Origin: an uncultured Lachnospiraceae bacterium
GTDB lineage: Bacteria; Bacillota; Clostridia; Lachnospirales; Lachnospiraceae
Direction of reading: 5' to 3'
Assembly (NCBI GenBank): GCA_947175775.1
Contig: CAMWNY010000010.1
Location: 1 to 17,984 of the forward strand
Length of the DNA: 17,984 nt
The notes under the pieces: generated by a model
What the model was told of the DNA's origin: nothing
The model's input: the letters and a program-made list of their open reading frames with translations, nothing else
Databases searched by the model: none
Made by a program: the position numbers and the translations under genes
Part shown: piece by piece, positions 14,908 through 17,984 of the stretch
Layout: each line of letters begins with the position of its first letter
Position numbering within the stretch: the stretch's first letter is position 1

Positions 14908-16424
14908 TATTTTCCACCTCCCGCAATTGCTTTCATAACACCTTCCTGTGTTAAATCATCGCCGCTGATTTCTCCAACCTTGGCGCCGTCCCGAAGCACC
15001 GCCATACGGTTGCAGGTTCGAAGCATTTCCTCAATTTCCGAAGAAATAAACATAACGCTCTTTCCTTCGTCCGCAAGCTTGAGCACCAGTTTCTGAATTT
15101 CCGTCTTGGTTCCAATATCAATACCACGGGTAGGCTCATCTAGAATCAGGAAATCCGGATCGGTAGCAAGCCATCTTGCTAAAATCGCTTTCTGCTGATT
15201 TCCGCCGGAAAGCTGCTTAATCAGGGTTTCCCTGCTTGCTGTCTTAATCTGTAACATCTCAATAAATTTATCTGCAATTTCAATCTGCTTTGACATCGGA
15301 ATTTTTTTGAAGATACCTTGTTTTGCCTGCATGGCAAGGATAATATTTTCACGCACGGACAAATCTCCGATAATGCCTTCCGCTTTTCTGTCGTCCGGCA
15401 GAAGCCCCATGCCAAGATTCATGGCATCAATCGGATTCTTGATCGTTACTTCCTTCTCTTTTACCTTTAAGGTACCGGTCTGCGCCCTGTCCGCACCATA
15501 AATCGCGCGCGCCAGCTCGCTTCGTCCGCTTCCCAAAAGTCCGGTCAGTCCGATAACCTCACCTTTATGTATCTCCAAATCAAACGGTTTAATTGTTCCG
15601 GCATGGCTGAGTCCCTTTGCGTCAATGACAAGCGGCTCCTTCGACTTGTCTCCGCTGCCTTCCTGCTTGATGCTTGCCAAATCATCAAAATCTTTACCCA
15701 TCATGGCTGCAACCAGCTTCACGCGCGGCAGTTCCTCAATGCTGTATTCCCCTACCAATGTACCGTTTCTAAGAACCGTGATACCGTCGCAAACCTCATA
15801 AACCTGCTCCAGGAAATGTGTTACAAACATGATGCCAACGCCCTTATCGCGAAGTCTTCTCATCATAACGAAAAGCTTTGCCACCTCGTTATCATCCAGT
15901 GAAGATGTCGGCTCATCCAAAATCAGAACCTTACAGTCCATATCCACTGCACGGGCAATTGCAATCATCTGCTGCAGCGCCAATGAATACTCTTCCAAAT
16001 TCTGCGTTACATCAATGTCCAAATCCAAATCCTTCATCAGCTTTGCCGCCATCTCGTTCATTTTCCTTCTGTTTACCGTATGGATTTTTGTCATAGGCTC
16101 CCTGCCGATGAACAGATTCTCCGCCACAGTAATATTCGGACACAGGTTTAGTTCCTGATAAACCGTCGAAATTCCTTTGCGTTGTGCATCTAAGGTGTCC
16201 CTGTTCACAACCGGACCGTCAATGCCGTCTAAATGAATTTCTCCGGCTTCAAATTTATTTACCCCGGTAAGACATTTAATCAGTGTGGATTTACCGGCGC
16301 CGTTTTCCCCCATAAGCGCACGGATTTCTCCTTTTCTCAGATTGAAATCCACATTTTCCAACGCTTTTACACCGGGGAAGGTCATACAGATTCCTTTTGC
16401 ACTTAAAACAATATTATTTTCCAT
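14907..16424 (-). CDS. ytfR: Sugar ABC transporter ATP-binding protein, two-domain (YtfR-like, CUT2)
   Basis: This 505-residue cytoplasmic protein has two fused nucleotide-binding domains. The first has Walker A GENGAGKST (39-47), Walker B LILDEPTSSLD (167-177) and the switch histidine in VTHFLEQ (H203); its signature is the altered EYSLALQQM (145-153). The second has the degenerate Walker A GLLGSGRSE (295-303, Arg for Lys), a full LSGGNQQK signature (405-412), Walker B FLILDEPTRGID (425-436) and SSE instead of a switch histidine. Both departures are normal for CUT2 ATPases, which have one active site. I chose the ATG at 16424, with GGGGG 6 nt upstream and MENNIVLSAKG as a family-like N-terminus; an in-frame ATG at 16472 lies within a palindrome and has no ribosome site. 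It is separated from binding protein 1 by 193 bp containing three hairpins. Confidence 0.95.
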   Translation of the reverse strand: MENNIVLSAKGICMTFPGVKALENVDFNLRKGEIRALMGENGAGKSTLIKCLTGVNKFEAGEIHLDGIDGPVVNRDTLDAQRKGISTVYQELNLCPNITVAENLFIGREPMTKIHTVNRRKMNEMAAKLMKDLDLDIDVTQNLEEYSLALQQMIAIARAVDMDCKVLILDEPTSSLDDNEVAKLFVMMRRLRDKGVGIMFVTHFLEQVYEVCDGITVLRNGTLVGEYSIEELPRVKLVAAMMGKDFDDLASIKQEGSGDKSKEPLVIDAKGLSHAGTIKPFDLEIHKGEVIGLTGLLGSGRSELARAIYGADRAQTGTLKVKEKEVTIKNPIDAMNLGMGLLPDDRKAEGIIGDLSVRENIILAMQAKQGIFKKIPMSKQIEIADKFIEMLQIKTASRETLIKQLSGGNQQKAILARWLATDPDFLILDEPTRGIDIGTKTEIQKLVLKLADEGKSVMFISSEIEEMLRTCNRMAVLRDGAKVGEISGDDLTQEGVMKAIAGGGK

Positions 16425-16451
16425 AAAAAACCCCCATTCTTCCAATGTCTG

Positions 16452-16477
16452 CAAATTTGGGCATATGCTCAAATTTG
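16452..16477. promoter_or_regulatory. 26 bp near-perfect palindrome upstream of the ATPase gene
   Basis: CAAATTTG, then G, GCATATGC, T, then CAAATTTG: the outer words and the core are each self-complementary, and only the single pair flanking the core mismatches. It ends 17 bp before the ribosome site of the ATPase gene, so it could be an operator or an RNA stem acting on translation. Confidence 0.55.
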
Positions 16478-16478
16478 T

Positions 16479-16500
16479 CTGTGAAATTTTAATTTCACAG
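16479..16500. promoter_or_regulatory. 22 bp perfect palindrome in the leader of the ATPase gene
   Basis: CTGTGAAATT and AATTTCACAG form perfect 10 bp arms around TT, adjacent to the 26 bp palindrome. The TGTGA/TCACA ends resemble a CRP site, but the spacing is 10 rather than 6, so I do not call it one. Confidence 0.55.
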
Positions 16501-16548
16501 TATCTCCTTCCAGAGTTTTTCTTTCCGGGTATTCATTTTTTGTAAAAT

Positions 16549-16594
16549 ATGAGGGGAGAAATACCCCATCCCTCTCGGGATTTTCTCCCCTCAT
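16549..16594 (-). terminator. Large hairpin just after binding protein 1, partial terminator
   Basis: Perfect 13 bp arms (16549-16561 and 16582-16594; in the transcript ATGAGGGGAGAAA and TTTCTCCCCTCAT) enclose a second hairpin, ATCCC-GAGA-GGGAT. ATTTTAC follows. Its position 23 bp after the binding-protein stop fits a leaky terminator or 3' stabiliser that keeps the binding protein more abundant than the rest of the importer. Confidence 0.7.
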
Positions 16595-16617
16595 CCTATT
16601 ATTTTTTTAACTTAATC

Positions 16618-17736
16618 TTAGTAAGCACGACCGTCCAATACTTCCTGGCTCATGGTTACTGCATACTCGCTTGTGATGCCCGGCGCTACGAATGCTTCGT
16701 CTTCAACGAGTGTCCATGCATCAACTGCTTCGCCTGCCTCAAGCTTCTTGATAACGCCTTCTGCGAAACCAGCCTGAAGAGGGTTACACTCTACGTTACA
16801 TGTAATCTTTCCGTCTAATGTGTACTGAAGTCCGTCATGTGTAGCGTCGAATGAGATAATGATTACATCGCCGTCAACGCCGTATGTAATTCCTGCTGCG
16901 TCCATTGCGTCCATTGCGCCGTATGCTTCGTTATCGTTCTGGCATACAACTACGTTGAAATCGCTGTAAGACTTAATGAATGACTCCATAACTTCCTGAC
17001 CGCCTGCCTGTGTAAAGTCACCTGACTGTGAGTCAAGAACTGTCCAGTTCGAGTTGTTTGCAACGATGTTGTTAAATCCTTCCGTACGTCCAAGTGTTGC
17101 AGATGCTCCAACAGAACCTTCGATTACAAGAATGTTTGCATCTTCGCCGTTTAAGTACTCTGCAAGCCAGTTACCAGCTGCCTCACCCTCAGCTACCATG
17201 TCGCAGCCAAGAGCTGTTGTATACAGAGAAGGATCAGCATCTACTGCACGGTCTACGATAAGAACCGGAATGCCTGCGTCCTTAGCTTCCTGAAGAACGG
17301 TATCCCATCCTGCTGACTGGATCGGAGCGATACAGATATAATCTAATTCCTGCTCGATAAATCCACGAACTGTCTCGATCTGAACCGCATGGTCATTATC
17401 GCAGTCTACGAATGATAACTCATATCCGTTTTCTGCACTGAATGTATCCTGATAATTCTTTGTGTTTGCCGCACGCCAGTCTGACTCATGTCCAACCTGT
17501 GCAAAACCAACTGTAATTACATCGCCGCTTGCTGCAGGCTCTGCTGCCTGTGTCTCTGCGGGTGCCTCTGCAGGTGTTGTCTCTGCGGGTGCTGCTGCAG
17601 GTGTTGTCTCTGCGGGCGCTGCTGCAGGTGTTGTCTCCGCAGGCGCTGCTGCAGGCTCAGATGAATTTCCACATCCTGCAAGTACAGTTGCTGTCATTGC
17701 TACGCACATTAATGCGCTAACCAATTTCTTTTTCAT
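16618..17736 (-). CDS. Sugar ABC transporter substrate-binding lipoprotein 1 (YtfQ-like)
   Basis: This 372-residue lipoprotein should be the main ligand-binding subunit of the importer. The signal peptide MKKKLVSALMCVAMTATVLAGC ends in lipobox LAGC (C22). A flexible linker of four 9-residue repeats (PAAAPAETT type, residues 28-63) precedes the type 1 binding fold. That fold has VGFAQVGHESDWRAANTKNYQ (76-96), APIQSAGWDTVLQEAKDAGIPV, VDRAVD, SQSGDFTQAGGQEVMESF and CQNDNEAYGAMDAMDAAG. Where YtfQ and binding protein 2 have DGQQKQENQ, it has DCDNDHAVQ (111-119), suggesting a changed pocket. I chose the ATG at 17736 because GGAGGG lies 9 nt upstream and the signal peptide starts there. It is the first gene of the operon and has its own promoter, a start-site palindrome and upstream repeats. 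Confidence 0.93.
   Translation of the reverse strand: MKKKLVSALMCVAMTATVLAGCGNSSEPAAAPAETTPAAAPAETTPAAAPAETTPAEAPAETQAAEPAASGDVITVGFAQVGHESDWRAANTKNYQDTFSAENGYELSFVDCDNDHAVQIETVRGFIEQELDYICIAPIQSAGWDTVLQEAKDAGIPVLIVDRAVDADPSLYTTALGCDMVAEGEAAGNWLAEYLNGEDANILVIEGSVGASATLGRTEGFNNIVANNSNWTVLDSQSGDFTQAGGQEVMESFIKSYSDFNVVVCQNDNEAYGAMDAMDAAGITYGVDGDVIIISFDATHDGLQYTLDGKITCNVECNPLQAGFAEGVIKKLEAGEAVDAWTLVEDEAFVAPGITSEYAVTMSQEVLDGRAY
17548..17655 (-). repeat. Four 27 bp tandem repeats encoding the lipoprotein linker
   Basis: Units 17548-17574, 17575-17601, 17602-17628 and 17629-17655 each encode nine residues of a Pro/Ala/Glu/Thr linker. The three inner units differ at only one to three bases. Copy number could change by slippage without breaking the frame. 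Confidence 0.9.
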
Positions 17737-17763
17737 AATGAATTTCCCTCCATTTAATAAAAA

Positions 17764-17796
17764 TAATTTCGTAACCATTTACCGATTACGAAATTA
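17764..17796. promoter_or_regulatory. Inverted repeat at the start site of the importer operon
   Basis: TAATTTCGTAA (17764-17774) and TTACGAAATTA (17786-17796) are perfect 11 bp arms with an 11 bp spacer, directly downstream of the predicted -10. The 22 bp arm spacing is two helical turns, suiting a dimeric repressor; as RNA it would form a leader hairpin. The half-site TTACGAAA also occurs at 17906-17913. Confidence 0.6.
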
Positions 17797-17825
17797 ATTA
17801 TAACTTAAATTTGCCTTTATGTATA
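17797..17825 (-). promoter_or_regulatory. Promoter of the sugar importer operon
   Basis: On the minus strand TATAAT (17802-17797) is a perfect -10. TATACA (17825-17820) lies 17 bp upstream and matches four of six -35 bases. A weak -35 agrees with a need for an activator. Transcription would start inside the adjacent inverted repeat, with a leader of about 55 nt. Confidence 0.6.
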
Positions 17826-17875
17826 CTGTTAATTTAAGAAATTTGTATATTATTTTATTTTATTTTTATAAATTT

Positions 17876-17908
17876 TTCAATTTTTTAGTAAAAATGTTCA
17901 ATTTTTTA
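17876..17908. promoter_or_regulatory. Two 12 bp direct repeats upstream of the importer promoter
   Basis: TTCAATTTTTTA occurs at 17876-17887 and 17897-17908, exactly 21 bp apart (two helical turns). Same-face tandem sites of this kind are typical of response regulators and AraC-type activators. The site is 50-85 bp upstream of the -35, so it is somewhat far for direct contact, and the low-complexity sequence lowers confidence. Confidence 0.35.
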
Positions 17909-17918
17909 CGAAAAAAGG

Positions 17919-17984
17919 TTATTTTTTTACGGCAGGAACCGTAACCCAAATACATGTTCCCTGTCCGTATGTACTTTCTATTCT
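17919..17984 (-). CDS. Sensor histidine kinase, C-terminal end only (rest beyond window)
   Basis: Only the last 21 residues and the stop are inside the window: RIESTYGQGTCIWVTVP, then AVKK. This is the end of a histidine-kinase ATPase domain: the ES-x-YG-x-GT turn followed by a beta strand ending in P is characteristic (compare the usual IESEYGKGTTFTVTLP). It runs in the same direction as the importer operon, 182 bp upstream of binding protein 1, and suggests a two-component system controlling sugar uptake. The last codons can form a GGTTACGG hairpin with TAACC followed by T6, possibly a weak terminator. The sensor domain cannot be seen. Confidence 0.65.
   Translation of the reverse strand, partial: RIESTYGQGTCIWVTVPAVKK

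Noticed and set aside
16479..16500. CRP-like site (TGTGA...TCACA)
   Set aside because: The half-sites are 10 bp apart rather than 6, and CRP of the enteric type is not expected in Lachnospiraceae; kept only as a palindrome.

Overview
The window looks like Firmicutes/Clostridia DNA, most likely family Lachnospiraceae. This rests on protein style and gene content: a multi-component CUT2 sugar ABC transporter with highly charged or Ala/Pro-rich lipoproteins, large Cache-type chemoreceptors, a ThrH-type phosphatase, a Rep_3 initiator, strong GGAGG ribosome sites and moderate GC with AT-rich intergenic DNA. The genus cannot be read from the sequence alone. No rRNA, tRNA, CRISPR array, transposase or integrase is visible.

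Left part (1-5133, all minus strand). Reading in transcription order: a plasmid-type Rep_3/RepB replication initiator (4042-5133), an ABC ATPase (3334-3999), a membrane-anchored protein of unknown function (1836-3314), and an ABC-2 type permease that runs off the left edge (1-1843). The last three are tightly packed (19 bp gap, then an 8 bp overlap) and form one export system. The permease is unusual: its second half restarts the first half's architecture, so it looks like a fused dimer. No terminator separates rep from the exporter. The Rep_3 gene raises the possibility that the window lies on a megaplasmid or chromid, or on an integrated or domesticated one.

Middle (5134-9781, plus strand). 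Two tandem chemoreceptors of identical length (677 aa each), each with its own near-identical promoter block and terminator. A 670 bp stretch of the cytoplasmic half is identical between the two copies, while the sensor halves have diverged. This fits gene conversion of the signalling module with diversification of the sensor.

Centre right (9782-11697). A class II fructose-bisphosphate aldolase (minus) with a textbook promoter, a degenerate one-repeat Sel1-like small ORF (minus), and a ThrH phosphoserine phosphatase/homoserine phosphotransferase (plus).

Right part (11695-17984, minus strand). A complete galactofuranose-type (YtfQ-YtfR-YtfT-YjfF) sugar importer in the order binding protein 1, ATPase, permease, permease, binding protein 2. 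The two binding proteins are paralogues that differ at a likely ligand-contact loop. A cluster of three hairpins lies between binding protein 1 and the ATPase, a palindrome covers the predicted start of transcription, and 21-bp-phased direct repeats lie upstream. The right edge carries the last 21 residues of a sensor histidine kinase, so a two-component system probably controls this importer.

No single gene set is wholly unknown. The strongest candidates for new biology are the Rep_3/fused-permease exporter cluster, the gene-converted receptor pair, and the dual-binding-protein importer with its structured leader regions.
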